Below are positions 30,129-39,302 of a stretch of DNA of 64,000 bases, piece by piece. Position 1 is the first letter of the stretch; every line of letters begins with the position of its first letter. Below the pieces are notes generated by a model that was given only the letters and a program-made list of their open reading frames with translations, was not told the DNA's origin and made no database searches. Location of the stretch: contig NZ_CP015848.1 of assembly GCF_002105535.1 (NCBI RefSeq), forward strand, positions 2,008,856 to 2,072,855, given 5' to 3'. The position numbers and the translations under genes were made by a program. The stretch is from Magnetospirillum sp. ME-1 (GTDB lineage: Bacteria; Pseudomonadota; Alphaproteobacteria; Rhodospirillales; Magnetospirillaceae).

Positions 30129-30416
30129 ATGCGCAAGGCAGTTCTGGCCGTTACCGTGACCCTGGCCCTGGGGGCCTGTTCCAGCGCGCCCAAGCCGCTG
30201 GTGCCCGACACGCCCGAGGGTCCCGCCAGCTATGTCTGCTACAGCACCTGGCTGTCCGGACCCGAAGAGGTCCGCGCCATCGCCGACCGCCAGTGCCGCA
30301 ACGCCGGCATGGAAGTGCGCGGATTGCTGGGCCAGAGCTTCGCGCCCTTCAAATGCGGCATCCTCACCCCGGAAGTGGCGGCCTTCCGCTGCGGCCGCTA
30401 CGGCTTCGGATACTGA
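30129..30416 (+). CDS. small putative lipoprotein
   Basis: A 95-residue protein with a lipoprotein signal peptide: MRKAVLAVTVTLALGAC, lipobox LGAC with Cys17. The mature part has four further Cys residues (YVCYS, RQCRN, FKCGI, FRCGR), which may form disulphides in the periplasm. No known domain is recognised. GGGGG lies upstream of the ATG. A bidirectional terminator follows. Confidence 0.75.
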   Translation: MRKAVLAVTVTLALGACSSAPKPLVPDTPEGPASYVCYSTWLSGPEEVRAIADRQCRNAGMEVRGLLGQSFAPFKCGILTPEVAAFRCGRYGFGY

Positions 30417-30426
30417 GGCCGCCTAT

Positions 30427-30461
30427 AAAAAAGCCCCCGACCTTGCGGCCGGGGGCTTTTT
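30427..30461. terminator. bidirectional Rho-independent terminator
   Basis: A seven-base-pair GC stem (30433-30439 with 30450-30456) is flanked by A6 on the left and T5 on the right, between two convergent genes. It can serve both. Confidence 0.85.
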
Positions 30462-30474
30462 GCTGCCCGGATGA

Positions 30475-31515
30475 CTACTGCACCTGCTGCACCGCCGACA
30501 GCAGCCAGCGGCCGCCGCTGGCGCTGCGCACGAAGGTCCAGGCCTCGGTGTGGGTCACCACGGAACGCGGATCGCCATCGGCCACCGCGCCGGTATCCAG
30601 GCGCACCATGTAGTCGTTGCACGAGAAGGTCAGGATGGCGGTCAGGTAGTCGAAACCGCCCTCGCTCCACGATTCGCTAACGTCGCCCTTCAGCAAGGTG
30701 ACGTTCTCCACCTTGTTGGCCAGGCCCTCGCTGGCGTTGCGGCTCATGTCCTCGGACAGGTAGGACACCACTTCGGGGGTGGCGAAGCGCTTCAGCTGCA
30801 TCAGGTTGCCGTCGCTCCACGCCTTCTGCACGCCCAGCAGGATCTCGGTGAAGGCGTCCTGGTCGTTGCCCGAGGCGTCGAACTCCCGCTCGATGCGCGG
30901 CTGGGCCGGAGCGGAGGCGATCATGGGCTCCACGTGCTGTCCGGCGGTGTGCTGGGCCATGTAGGGGTTGCCCACCGGCATGGCCGGCTGGGAGCGGCCG
31001 CGGAACAGCCGGATGGCCAGCCACACCAGACCGCCGATGATGGCCAGTTGGAGCAGCAGCCCCAGCATGCTGGCGCCGGGGGCGGCATCGGACGCGGCGG
31101 CGAGCGCCGGCGAATGCCCGAACAGCATGGAACCGATGCCGGCCCCCAACAGGCCGCCGGCGATTCCCGCCATCATGGGATTGCGCTGGAAGAAGCCGGG
31201 CTGGCCCACGGGGGCGCCCATGGGGGTGGCGGGCCGCATGGCCGAGGCACCGGCACCGGCCGGAGCCAGCGGCGCGGAATCAACGGCACCGGGACGGGGC
31301 GCCGCCTGGGGCGCCGGCGGCGGCCCGGCGGGCTTGGTCTGGGCCGGCGGCGGGGCCAGGGTGCGCTCCATGGGCGCGTCATGGGTCCGCGACCCGCGCG
31401 AGCCGAAGCTGCCGCCGCTGGACTTGGACGTGCTGCCCGCCTTGGCCAGGGCATCGCCCGCGCCGGCCAGCGCCAGCACCAGGGCCACCACGGCCGAAAT
31501 CACCATATGCCTCAT
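30475..31515 (-). CDS. Tim44-like domain protein
   Basis: A 346-residue protein. An N-terminal signal sequence (about 1-24) is followed by a Ser/Gly/Pro-rich region (25-105). Two hydrophobic stretches follow: a Gly-rich one at about 108-135 (MMAGIAGGLLGAGIGSMLFG) and a membrane segment at about 147-167 (MLGLLLQLAIIGGLVWLAIRLF). The Tim44/MRPL45-type domain spans about 205-346 (AFTEILLGVQKAWSDGNLMQL, then EAWTFVRSASGGRWLLSAVQ). Bacterial homologues are membrane-associated, and their function is poorly defined. It lies 71 bases downstream of prfB on the same strand. Confidence 0.88.
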   Translation of the reverse strand: MRHMVISAVVALVLALAGAGDALAKAGSTSKSSGGSFGSRGSRTHDAPMERTLAPPPAQTKPAGPPPAPQAAPRPGAVDSAPLAPAGAGASAMRPATPMGAPVGQPGFFQRNPMMAGIAGGLLGAGIGSMLFGHSPALAAASDAAPGASMLGLLLQLAIIGGLVWLAIRLFRGRSQPAMPVGNPYMAQHTAGQHVEPMIASAPAQPRIEREFDASGNDQDAFTEILLGVQKAWSDGNLMQLKRFATPEVVSYLSEDMSRNASEGLANKVENVTLLKGDVSESWSEGGFDYLTAILTFSCNDYMVRLDTGAVADGDPRSVVTHTEAWTFVRSASGGRWLLSAVQQVQ

Positions 31516-31586
31516 CTCGTTCCTCCCAAGGAATCACCCCCTTGTTATAGGGTGGTCCGGGCGGAAAGCAAACCGGCTACGAAAAT

Positions 31587-32702
31587 TTAACCCTGGTCGG
31601 CCTCGCCCTGCACCCTGGCGGCCAGCGAGGCGGCCATGAACATGTCCAGGTCGCCGTCGAGAACGCCCTGGGTATCCGAGGTCTCCACGTTGGTGCGCAG
31701 GTCCTTGACCATCTGGTAGGGCTGCAGCACGTAGGAGCGGATCTGGTGGCCCCAGCCGATATCGGTCTTCTGGTCCTCCAGCGCCTGGGCGGCGGCTTCG
31801 CGCTTCTGCAATTCGGCCTCGTAGAGCCGCGCGCGCAGCATGTCCCAGGCCCGGGCCCGGTTCTGGTGCTGCGAGCGCTCCATCTGGCAGGCCACGGCGA
31901 TGCCGGTGGGAATATGGGTGATGCGCACCGCCGAATCGGTCTTGTTGATGTGCTGGCCGCCGGCGCCGGAGGCGCGGTAGGTGTCGATGCGGCACTCGCT
32001 CTCGTTGATCTGGATGTCGATGGTGTCGTCGATCACCGGATAGACCCAGGCCGAGGAGAAGCTGGTGTGGCGGCGCGCCGCGCTGTCGTAGGGAGAGATG
32101 CGCACCAGCCGGTGCACGCCGCTTTCGGTCTTCAGCCAGCCATAGGCGTTGTGGCCGAGGATGCGCACGGTGGCCGACTTGATGCCCGCCTGCTCGCCGG
32201 CGCTTTCTTCCAGCCATTCCACCTTGTAGCCGTGCTTCTCGGCCCAGCGGGTGTACATGCGCAGCAGCATCTCGGCCCAGTCCTGAGACTCGGTTCCGCC
32301 GGCGCCGGCATTGATTTCCAGATAGCAGTCGTTGTGGTCGGCCTCGCCGGAGAGCAGGGTCTCCAACTCCATCTTGCCGGCGCGCTCCTTCAGCGCGCGG
32401 ACCTGCTCCTCGGCGTCGTCGATGACCGTCTGGTCGCCTTCCATCTCGCCCAGCTCGATCAGCTCCAAGAGGTCGGCCAGCTCGCGCTCCAGGGCGCGGC
32501 AGCCCTGGATGGCGTTGTCCAGTTCGGTGCGCTCGCGCATGATCTTCTGGGCGACGGCGGCGTCGTTCCACAGATCGGGATTCTCGGCCGAGGCGTTCAG
32601 CTCGTCGAGCCGCATCAACGCCTCGTCCCAATTGAGATGGCGCTTCAACAGGGCGGCGGAGCGCCGGATATCCTGGGCGAGCGCCTCGATCTCGGCCCGC
32701 AT
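31587..32702 (-). CDS. prfB: peptide chain release factor 2
   Basis: A 371-residue RF2 that ends translation at UGA and UAA. The catalytic GGQ is in [19 protein letters not shown]. The stop-recognition tripeptide region reads [14 protein letters not shown], with SPY where E. coli RF2 has SPF. The protein is encoded in one frame: no CTT-TGA frameshift site lies near codon 25 (the region reads [14 protein letters not shown]), so the usual RF2 autoregulatory frameshift is absent. AGGGGAA precedes the ATG. Confidence 0.97.
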   Translation of the reverse strand: MRAEIEALAQDIRRSAALLKRHLNWDEALMRLDELNASAENPDLWNDAAVAQKIMRERTELDNAIQGCRALERELADLLELIELGEMEGDQTVIDDAEEQVRALKERAGKMELETLLSGEADHNDCYLEINAGAGGTESQDWAEMLLRMYTRWAEKHGYKVEWLEESAGEQAGIKSATVRILGHNAYGWLKTESGVHRLVRISPYDSAARRHTSFSSAWVYPVIDDTIDIQINESECRIDTYRASGAGGQHINKTDSAVRITHIPTGIAVACQMERSQHQNRARAWDMLRARLYEAELQKREAAAQALEDQKTDIGWGHQIRSYVLQPYQMVKDLRTNVETSDTQGVLDGDLDMFMAASLAARVQGEADQG

Positions 32703-32790
32703 GGCTGTTCCCCTAAAGGCATTATGGAGCCGCCCTTTGTAAGGAAGTCCGCCCGCACTGGCAACCCGAGAGATTACCGGAGCGGCGCGA

Positions 32791-33432
32791 TCAGCAGCCG
32801 GACAGCGGCGACCTGAACCGGTTGATCAGGGCGGCCTTGCGACCGCCCACCAGCCCTTCGATCTTCTGGCGCAATTGCGGCAGCGAGCGGATTTCGCCCA
32901 GACGGCGGCGCAGGAAACCCCAGGTATCGGCCGAGCCTTCGGAATCATCGTCCAGCCAATACAGCAAGGTGGCGGAATAGACCGCCGCCAGGGTGGCGCG
33001 CTTGGAATACCACGAGAAATCGTGGGAACGGTCGCCCACCGCCAGCCAGATGGAATCGGCGGTGCCCCAGGTCAGCCGCGCCGCCAGGGGCAGGTTCTGC
33101 GGCAGGGCCAGAAGCGAGGTGGCGCGGCGGATGGCCTCGCGATGCTCACCCCAGCGCCCGAGGCGAAGCTTCACGGCCCAAAACACCCTTTCCCCCACGC
33201 CGCGGCCATCCAGCCCGGCCCCGGCCAGATCGGCCTCCATGGTCCGGTTGGCGTGATCGACGAAATGGGCCACCGCGTCCACCGCTCCCTTGGGGAACAG
33301 CCGGGGCAGCAGCGCCCGCTCGATCCCCATGTCGTCGGCCGCCGCGGCCAGGGTGACGGGCGACCAGCCGTCGAAGGCGGCGTGGGGCAGCATGGCGCCC
33401 ACCAGGGCATCCTTGAGCGGACGCGATTCCAT
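32791..33432 (-). CDS. COQ9-family protein
   Basis: A 213-residue protein of the COQ9 family. The N-terminal half resembles a TetR-type helical bundle ([20 protein letters not shown]), and the C-terminal half carries the family signature ([20 protein letters not shown], then [20 protein letters not shown]). Mitochondrial COQ9 supports ubiquinone biosynthesis by presenting lipid intermediates to COQ7; the bacterial role is inferred. The start [10 protein letters not shown] is chosen because GGGGAG lies just upstream; the frame stays open further 5'. Confidence 0.87.
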   Translation of the reverse strand: MESRPLKDALVGAMLPHAAFDGWSPVTLAAAADDMGIERALLPRLFPKGAVDAVAHFVDHANRTMEADLAGAGLDGRGVGERVFWAVKLRLGRWGEHREAIRRATSLLALPQNLPLAARLTWGTADSIWLAVGDRSHDFSWYSKRATLAAVYSATLLYWLDDDSEGSADTWGFLRRRLGEIRSLPQLRQKIEGLVGGRKAALINRFRSPLSGC

Positions 33433-33594
33433 ATCCAAATCTCCCCGGCTGCGGACAAAAGCACTTTCCGGGTTATAGGCCCCGCCTAACCCCTTCACAA
33501 GGGGTCGGCACTGTGCTATCAACCCTCCTCCCCGGACGGCAGCCATGCCGATCCGTCGGGAGGGTTTTCTAGCGTAGAGGAGCGGTGGCGAAAC

Positions 33595-33798
33595 GTGCAA
33601 GTTCTCGTTCGTGACAACAATGTCGATCAGGCCCTGAAGGCGCTCAAGAAGAAGATGCAGCGCGAGGGGGTTTTCCGCGAGATGAAGCTTCGCAGGAACT
33701 ACGAAAAGCCGTCCGAGCGTCGCGCCCGTGAAAAGGCCGAAGCCGTGCGCCGCGCCCGCAAGCTGGAGCGCAAGCGCCTGGAGCGCGAGGGCTTCTAA
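33595..33798 (+). CDS. rpsU: 30S ribosomal protein S21
   Basis: A 67-residue S21: [20 protein letters not shown], then the Arg/Lys-rich C-terminus typical of alphaproteobacterial S21. It starts at GTG. GAGGAG lies 12 bases upstream, slightly far. It diverges from the COQ9-like gene and has a good terminator downstream. Confidence 0.97.
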   Translation: MQVLVRDNNVDQALKALKKKMQREGVFREMKLRRNYEKPSERRAREKAEAVRRARKLERKRLEREGF

Positions 33799-33864
33799 AG
33801 CCTTCTTTCGGCCGCACCGTTAAAGGGCGCGGCCGGACCGGAAATTCAAGCGTCGCCATCGCTG

Positions 33865-33893
33865 GCGCCATGACCCTGGGTCATGGCGCTTTT
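33865..33893 (+). terminator. Rho-independent terminator of rpsU
   Basis: A perfect 11-base-pair stem (33865-33875 with 33879-33889) with a 3-base loop is followed by TTTTC. A weaker hairpin, CGGCCGC/GCGGCCG, lies before it at about 33811-33836. Confidence 0.88.
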
Positions 33894-33987
33894 CGGTCTT
33901 GATCTATAGCAAATTTGTCGCCTTGCCCCCCGGCCCCCATACTAGTAGCTTGTATGCGGGATTGGGTCGTCTGGGGGGATTCTAGCC

Positions 33988-36033
33988 ATGGAAATACTGC
34001 GTAATCTTAGGATTGGGCGACGTATTCTTCTGGCTTTTCTACTTCCGGTTTTCGGTCTTGTCGCCTTTTCCGGCTATGTGATCGTCCTGCGCTGGCTGGT
34101 GGTCAACGATACCAGCGGGCTGATCCGCATGGCCGCCACCGCCAACAGCGTGAGTGCCGTCGTCCATGAACTGCAGAAGGAGCGCGGCGCCTCGTCGCTC
34201 TACGTGGCCAGCGGCCGCAAGCAGTTCGGCGACCGGGTCGAGGCCCAGCGCAAGCTGTCCGACGACATGGCCAAGCGGTTCGAGGAGCAGTCCGGGGACG
34301 CCGCCGCCGCCCTGGGGCCGGATTTCGCCGCCTCGCTGACCAAGGCGCGCGAGGCGCTGGCCAGCCGGACCAAGCTCCGCGCCGACATCGAAGCCGGCGC
34401 CATGGACCGCAACGGCCTGTTCCAGGCCTATACCGCCATGATCAAGGTCCAGCTGGACATGGTCGGCCAGATGGCCCGCCAGACCCCCGACAAGAAGGCC
34501 GCCGAGGCGGTCAGCGCCTATCTCGCCTTCATGGAGGCCAAGGAGCGGGCCGGTCAGGAGCGGGCCACCGGCTCGGCCGGCTTCGCCGGAACCTTCGATC
34601 CGGTGATCTATCGCCGCCTGGTGTCGCTGATCGCCGACCAGGAGATGCTGTTCTCCCATTTCATCCGCACCGCCTCGCCCGAACTGGTGGCCTTTTTCCG
34701 CGACAAGATGGGCGATCCCATCGTCGCCGAGGTCAATGCCATGCGCGAAGCCGCCCACGCCAAGGCCCTGGCCGGCGGCGAGGGCGTCCCCGCCCCCAAG
34801 TGGTTCGAGGCCACCACCAAGCGCATCGACCTGATGAAGGTGGTCGAGGATCGCATCGCCACGGATCTGGTGGCGTCCGCCACCAAGACCAGCTCCGACG
34901 CCCAATTGTTCCTGTGGGGCCAGATCATCGCGGTGATCGGCGGCCTGGGAATCACCTTCGCCGCCGCCGGTGTGCTGGCCCGCGGCATCACCGGCCCCAT
35001 CGGCCACATCACCCAGGCCATGAGCCGGCTGGCCACCGGCGACACCTCCATCTCGGTGGACGGGCTGCAACTGCAGACCGAGGAAGGCGAGATGGCCCGT
35101 GCCGTCGAGGTCTTCCGCAACAACCGCATCGCCGCCGAGGCCCTGGCCGCCGAGCAGAAGGCCGAGCAGGAGGCCAAGGAACGCCGCCGCCAGGCCATCG
35201 AGCAACTGACCGCCACCTTCCGCCAGGAGGTATCCGGCGCCCTGGCGGCGGTGGGCGACGCCACCCGCCTGCTGGACAATTCGGCCAATTCGCTGGGCGC
35301 CTCGGCCCAGAGCATGGAGGGCCACGCGGCCGCCGTGGCCGCCGCCGCCGAGGAGGCCAGCATCAACGTCGAGACCGTGGCCGGCGCCGCCGAGGAATTG
35401 TCCGCCTCCATCAACGAGATCAGCCGTCAGGTGGCCACCTCGGCCCAGGTGTCCCAGGAGGCGGTGGCCGAGGCCGAGCGCACCAACGCCCTGGTCCACG
35501 GGCTGGCCGACGCGGCGCGCAATATCGGCGAGGTGGTCACCATGATCGGCGACATCGCCGGCCAGACCAACCTGCTGGCCTTGAACGCCACCATCGAAGC
35601 CGCCCGCGCCGGCGAGGCGGGCAAGGGGTTCGCCGTGGTGGCCAACGAGGTCAAGAATCTCGCCACCCAGACCGGCAAGGCCACCAGCCAGATCACCGAA
35701 CAGGTCAGCGCCGTGCAATCGGCCACCGATCAGGCCGTTGCGGCCATCCAGAGCATCGGCGCCATCATCGAACGCATCAATCAGGTCTCCTCGGCCATCG
35801 CCGCGGCGGTGGAGGAACAGGACGCCACCACCCGCGATATCGCCCGCAACGTGGCCGAAGCCGCCGACGGCACCCGCGACGTCTCGCGCCACGTCACCGA
35901 CGTCACCAGCGAGGCCGGTGAAACCGGCAAGACCGCCACCGACGTGCTGGGGGCCGTCCAGGCGCTCGGCCGCCAGTCGGAGACCCTCAACACCTCGGTC
36001 CAGCGCTTCCTGGCGGGGGTGGAGCGGGCCTAG
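33988..36033 (+). CDS. methyl-accepting chemotaxis protein with NIT sensor domain
   Basis: A 681-residue chemoreceptor. A membrane segment (about 13-36) is followed by a periplasmic NIT domain (about 50-300, with the hallmark [18 protein letters not shown]), a second membrane segment (about 308-330, ILW-type [20 protein letters not shown]), HAMP (about 332-385) and the MCP signalling domain with tip [20 protein letters not shown] domains are associated with nitrate or nitrite sensing. It stands alone and overlaps by 4 bases the end of a convergent membrane-protein gene. The region has no terminator of its own directly after the stop. Confidence 0.95.
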   Translation: MEILRNLRIGRRILLAFLLPVFGLVAFSGYVIVLRWLVVNDTSGLIRMAATANSVSAVVHELQKERGASSLYVASGRKQFGDRVEAQRKLSDDMAKRFEEQSGDAAAALGPDFAASLTKAREALASRTKLRADIEAGAMDRNGLFQAYTAMIKVQLDMVGQMARQTPDKKAAEAVSAYLAFMEAKERAGQERATGSAGFAGTFDPVIYRRLVSLIADQEMLFSHFIRTASPELVAFFRDKMGDPIVAEVNAMREAAHAKALAGGEGVPAPKWFEATTKRIDLMKVVEDRIATDLVASATKTSSDAQLFLWGQIIAVIGGLGITFAAAGVLARGITGPIGHITQAMSRLATGDTSISVDGLQLQTEEGEMARAVEVFRNNRIAAEALAAEQKAEQEAKERRRQAIEQLTATFRQEVSGALAAVGDATRLLDNSANSLGASAQSMEGHAAAVAAAAEEASINVETVAGAAEELSASINEISRQVATSAQVSQEAVAEAERTNALVHGLADAARNIGEVVTMIGDIAGQTNLLALNATIEAARAGEAGKGFAVVANEVKNLATQTGKATSQITEQVSAVQSATDQAVAAIQSIGAIIERINQVSSAIAAAVEEQDATTRDIARNVAEAADGTRDVSRHVTDVTSEAGETGKTATDVLGAVQALGRQSETLNTSVQRFLAGVERA

Positions 36034-37817
36034 GGGATGGAATTGCCGGTGGGGCGCGGCACCAACCGCCCCTTCAGGACCGGCTGCTCCGCACGCAGGA
36101 AATAACCGGTCTCGTGGACCGAGCCGGGCTGTATCAGGAGTGACGGCGGGGGCTCTGAGAACTTTGCCGAGAAATAATAGGCGCTGTCCACGCCACGTCC
36201 ACACCCCTTCGATCGCGAGCACACCCGGATGTAGGTGCGGTCATCGGTGAACATGAGGTCGCGGCCCAGGAAGCCCCGATAGACGTAATAGCGGTGGATG
36301 GGGTTGCCCAGAACCTGGCGGGAAACATAATCCCCATCGGCCAGTTCTCGGGAAAAGGCACGGGCTTCGTCCGTGTCTTTACGCGGTTCCCGCCCGGCAA
36401 ACTCGGTTATGACATTCCCACTTTCCATCACGGACAGGAATACCCAACCCGTAGCGACCAGGATTATGGCCGCAGCCGCTGGCCGCGCGCCGCTGGGTAC
36501 AGGAATACGCCGCCCCAGCCAGACCAGCCCCGCCCCGGACATCATCGCGCAGAGCGGCAGCAGGAACTGCCATATCCGCGACGGCGGCAACTGCTGCCCC
36601 ACCAGAACGAATACGGGCGACACGCCGATCAGCAGGGACAGGCACAGGCTGCGAGCGGTCCGCTCGACGCAGAGGCCCACCGCCAGTCCAAGCGCAAGCA
36701 TCATGGCCAGCGGCGCGGGAATATCGAGCCCCCACTCCGACGAGACTTGGACTATCTGCCCCCGGAGCAGGTCCCACGCGCCGATTCCGACCTGACCGAC
36801 GAGATGGTCGCCGGTGGACAGCCCCTTGACCCCATGCATCAGCAGCAACGGACTCATCAGCACCATAAGCCCAAGAACGGTCATGGCGCTGATCATCGCC
36901 GGCCAGGTCAGCAGCCGCCGCCATTTCCTGCCGTCCCCGGAGCCGAGGATACAGATAGCCAGAAACACCATGGCGGCGACATACCCGAAGACCATGGATT
37001 GGACGCTGAATCCAGCCAATATGGACAACAGGGCTACCGTCAGCAACGCGCCCCGGTTGCCGGTCCGGACCAGATAGGGAATCACCGCCAGGGTCAGCAC
37101 GAAGGCGAAGGTTCCGGAGATGTAGCCCCGCGCTGCGACGGAATAGGCGACCAACGGCCAGGCGATTGTGGCAATGGCGGCGGCGATCAGCCCAGTCAAG
37201 CGATCGAACTGCACCGCTCCACACCAGAAGACGGCCGGCACCAAGGCGAGGCCGAAAATCAGATATGGCAACCGGACGGCCCACTCCGCCGAGCCGAAAA
37301 GGGCCATCGAAGCCGATGTCGCCAAAATGGGCAGGTTATGCAGGGACGTCCTGAGGCTTGTAAGTGATAGAAAGAGCGGATCCATCCCCATGAAAAAAAT
37401 ATCAGCCTCGTCATAGGTCATGTCAGCATTGATGTAGCGAAGCCTAACAACAGCAGCCATGATAAATAAAATAAACAATGATAAAGTTATGACATCAACA
37501 CGGAAATTTGTGCGCCACGATCTCTTAACGTCTTCCATCATGAGCAAAATGTCGGCCATTATGATGGCATGTGCTCTCATGATGCTTTTCTTCATTGCGA
37601 TCATCAGGAAAGAACATGCCGTCAGTAGGCCGGCAAATACGAGATAGGAGGCGAACATGTTCTGATGACGGCTGGCGGAATAGGTGACGGCCACGCTACG
37701 CCCCGCGATGGACCGGGCCATGTCCGAGATTGTAGAGGGGTCCATAAAGGCCAGCCCCACAAAAGCGACGGCCAGCAATCCCGCCACGCAGGACGAAAAA
37801 TAGATCAGAACAACCAT
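36030..37817 (-). CDS. GT-C (GT39/ArnT-like) membrane glycosyltransferase-like protein
   Basis: A 595-residue protein with about 12-13 membrane segments and a C-terminal soluble domain (about 470-595). After a first hydrophobic region (to about 100) comes [18 protein letters not shown]: the Asp-Glu in the first extracytoplasmic loop is the catalytic-site pattern of GT-C enzymes using polyprenyl-phosphate sugars. The middle resembles PMT/ArnT ([20 protein letters not shown]). The 5' part of the gene (about 37340-37700) is visibly AT-richer than its surroundings, with many ATA and AAA codons, suggesting transfer. No partner glycan genes are adjacent. AGGGAA precedes the ATG. Confidence 0.65.
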   Translation of the reverse strand: MVVLIYFSSCVAGLLAVAFVGLAFMDPSTISDMARSIAGRSVAVTYSASRHQNMFASYLVFAGLLTACSFLMIAMKKSIMRAHAIIMADILLMMEDVKRSWRTNFRVDVITLSLFILFIMAAVVRLRYINADMTYDEADIFFMGMDPLFLSLTSLRTSLHNLPILATSASMALFGSAEWAVRLPYLIFGLALVPAVFWCGAVQFDRLTGLIAAAIATIAWPLVAYSVAARGYISGTFAFVLTLAVIPYLVRTGNRGALLTVALLSILAGFSVQSMVFGYVAAMVFLAICILGSGDGRKWRRLLTWPAMISAMTVLGLMVLMSPLLLMHGVKGLSTGDHLVGQVGIGAWDLLRGQIVQVSSEWGLDIPAPLAMMLALGLAVGLCVERTARSLCLSLLIGVSPVFVLVGQQLPPSRIWQFLLPLCAMMSGAGLVWLGRRIPVPSGARPAAAAIILVATGWVFLSVMESGNVITEFAGREPRKDTDEARAFSRELADGDYVSRQVLGNPIHRYYVYRGFLGRDLMFTDDRTYIRVCSRSKGCGRGVDSAYYFSAKFSEPPPSLLIQPGSVHETGYFLRAEQPVLKGRLVPRPTGNSIP

Positions 37818-38007
37818 CGGATTTCCCTGCCAGCTCCGCGATCAATCCGGTCGAATTTGGCCGGTATCCTTCACGCCTCGGGCGGCGAAAGCAAGTTCCA
37901 TTGCGTCCATTCAGGCTTTCCCACCCAACCTAGCGCTCCGCCCCTCCCCGGCCCGGCAGAGCTGAACCACCCGAGTCCGCACAACGCCGTCTCCCCCTTC
38001 AACAGGA

Positions 38008-38036
38008 AGGGGCCGGAAATGATCCGGCCCCTGTTT
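38008..38036 (+). terminator. Rho-independent terminator, plus orientation
   Basis: A 10-base-pair stem (38008-38017 with 38023-38032) is followed on the plus strand by GTTTT. No plus-strand gene ends nearby; the peroxidase gene on the minus strand ends at 38056 and may also use the hairpin, but its T-tract there is poor. Confidence 0.65.
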
Positions 38037-38055
38037 TAGCCAAAATCCCCAGGCC

Positions 38056-39051
38056 TTACTTGTCGAAAGGCTGCGGACGGGGGGTGTTCTCGTTGGAGGG
38101 CGGCAGGATGGGCAGCGCGAAGCTGGGCTGCTCGCCGGTCAGGCTCTTCAGGAAGGCCACGATCTTGCCGTTCTCCTCGGGGCTGAACTTCTTGCCCAAC
38201 TGGATGCGGCCCATGGTGTCCACCGCATCGGCCAGGGTGGCGGCCTCGCCGTCATGGAAGTAGGGGTAGGTCAGTTCGACGTTGCGCAGCGTCGGCACCT
38301 TGAAGAAGAAGCGGTCGGCCTCGTCCTTGGTCACCGCGACGCGGCCCTCGGCCGGGCTGGACGACGTGTAGGGCTCGACCACGCCCATCTTCTGGTAGGT
38401 GTTGCCGCCCGCGGCCGCGCCGTTGTGGCAGCCGGTGCAGCCCGAATCCTTGAACAATTCGTAGCCGGCCACTTCCTGGGCCGAAAGCGCCTTCTTGTCG
38501 CCCTTCAGCCACTTGTCGAAGCGCGAATTGGGGGTGACCAGGGTCTCCTCGAAGGCGGCGATGGCCTTGGTAACGCCGTCCACGGTGATCTTGTCCGACT
38601 TGAACACCTTCTTGTACTCGGCCACATAGGCCGGAATGGACTGCAGCACCGACAGCGCCAGGGTGTGGGTCGAGGCCATCTCGCCGGGATTGGCGATGGG
38701 GCCGCCCGCCTGGTCCTGCAGGGTGAGCGCACGGCCGTCCCAGAACTGGGCCAGGTTCAGGCTGGAGTTCAGCACGGTGGGCGCGTTGATCGGCCCCTTC
38801 TGCCAGTTGTGGCCGATGGAGGTCTTGAGGTTGTCGGTGCCGCCCATGGACAGGTTATGGCAGGAATTGCACGAGATGAACCCCGACTTTGACAGGCGGG
38901 TGTCGAAATAGAGCTTCTTGCCCAGTTCGACCATCCCGGCATCCTTGACCTTCGGCGGAAGGATGGGCTGGATCGGCTCGGATGCCGCCAGGGCCGGGAC
39001 GGCTCCCAGTCCCAGGAAAAGGGCGAGCGAAAGCGTCATGCGTCTGATCAT
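38056..39051 (-). CDS. di-haem cytochrome c peroxidase (CcpA/MauG family)
   Basis: A 331-residue periplasmic protein. The signal peptide is MTLSLALFLGLGAVPALA after MIRR. Two c-type haem sites, CNSCH (near residue 65) and CTGCH (near residue 210), are the two haems of bacterial CCP. Other signatures are LYFDTRLSKSG, FWDGRALTLQDQ and VPTLRNVELTYPYFHDG. It reduces H2O2 with electrons from cytochrome c. The start is chosen to give a proper signal peptide; the frame extends to 39171. A candidate Irr box lies at 39199-39215. Confidence 0.94.
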   Translation of the reverse strand: MIRRMTLSLALFLGLGAVPALAASEPIQPILPPKVKDAGMVELGKKLYFDTRLSKSGFISCNSCHNLSMGGTDNLKTSIGHNWQKGPINAPTVLNSSLNLAQFWDGRALTLQDQAGGPIANPGEMASTHTLALSVLQSIPAYVAEYKKVFKSDKITVDGVTKAIAAFEETLVTPNSRFDKWLKGDKKALSAQEVAGYELFKDSGCTGCHNGAAAGGNTYQKMGVVEPYTSSSPAEGRVAVTKDEADRFFFKVPTLRNVELTYPYFHDGEAATLADAVDTMGRIQLGKKFSPEENGKIVAFLKSLTGEQPSFALPILPPSNENTPRPQPFDK

Positions 39052-39198
39052 GGCATGGTACCCCTGATATGGATTTTCAGTGCGTGACCACACCCGGAGG
39101 ACTTCCCCCGCCCCGCCGGTTCTCTCTCTTTTCCGGCCGGACCCGGGATGCGAGCACCGGAGCATACTCACAAGATAATTGTGGATTTGGAAGATGTA

Positions 39199-39215
39199 TT
39201 TAGAATTCTTCTAAC
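39199..39215. promoter_or_regulatory. Irr-box (ICE)-like palindrome upstream of the peroxidase gene
   Basis: TTTAGAA-TTC-TTCTAAC differs at one arm base from the form TTTAGAA-N3-TTCTAAA that I recall for the alphaproteobacterial iron/haem regulator Irr. It lies in an AT-rich island (39175-39240) about 148 bases before the start codon of a haem-protein gene. The functional call is inference. Confidence 0.45.
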
Positions 39216-39246
39216 TCTAAACAATAAGCATATGGTCGAAAGCAAA

Positions 39247-39276
39247 GCGGCGGCCCTCCTTTCGGAAGGCCGCCGC
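39247..39276 (-). terminator. Rho-independent terminator of pntB
   Basis: Nine-base arms GCGGCGGCC (39247-39255) and GGCCGCCGC (39268-39276) lie just past the pntB stop. On the minus strand they are followed by TTTGCTTTC. Confidence 0.78.
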
Positions 39277-39302
39277 CTGTTCAGGCTATGACGGGGAAGA
39301 GC

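Noticed and set aside
32600-32702. Programmed +1 frameshift in prfB
   Set aside because: I looked for CTT-TGA near codon 25 and found none; the gene is continuous.
34039-36222. 727-codon minus-strand frame antisense to the NIT chemoreceptor
   Set aside because: The Gly/Asp/His-rich repetitive product mirrors the repetitive chemoreceptor coding sequence and is not a credible protein.
37665-38039. Plus-strand frame ending at the terminator at 38008-38036
   Set aside because: It mostly lies antisense to the glycosyltransferase 5' end, lacks a start signal, and has no protein-like features; the terminator is better explained as a leftover or as shared with the peroxidase gene.
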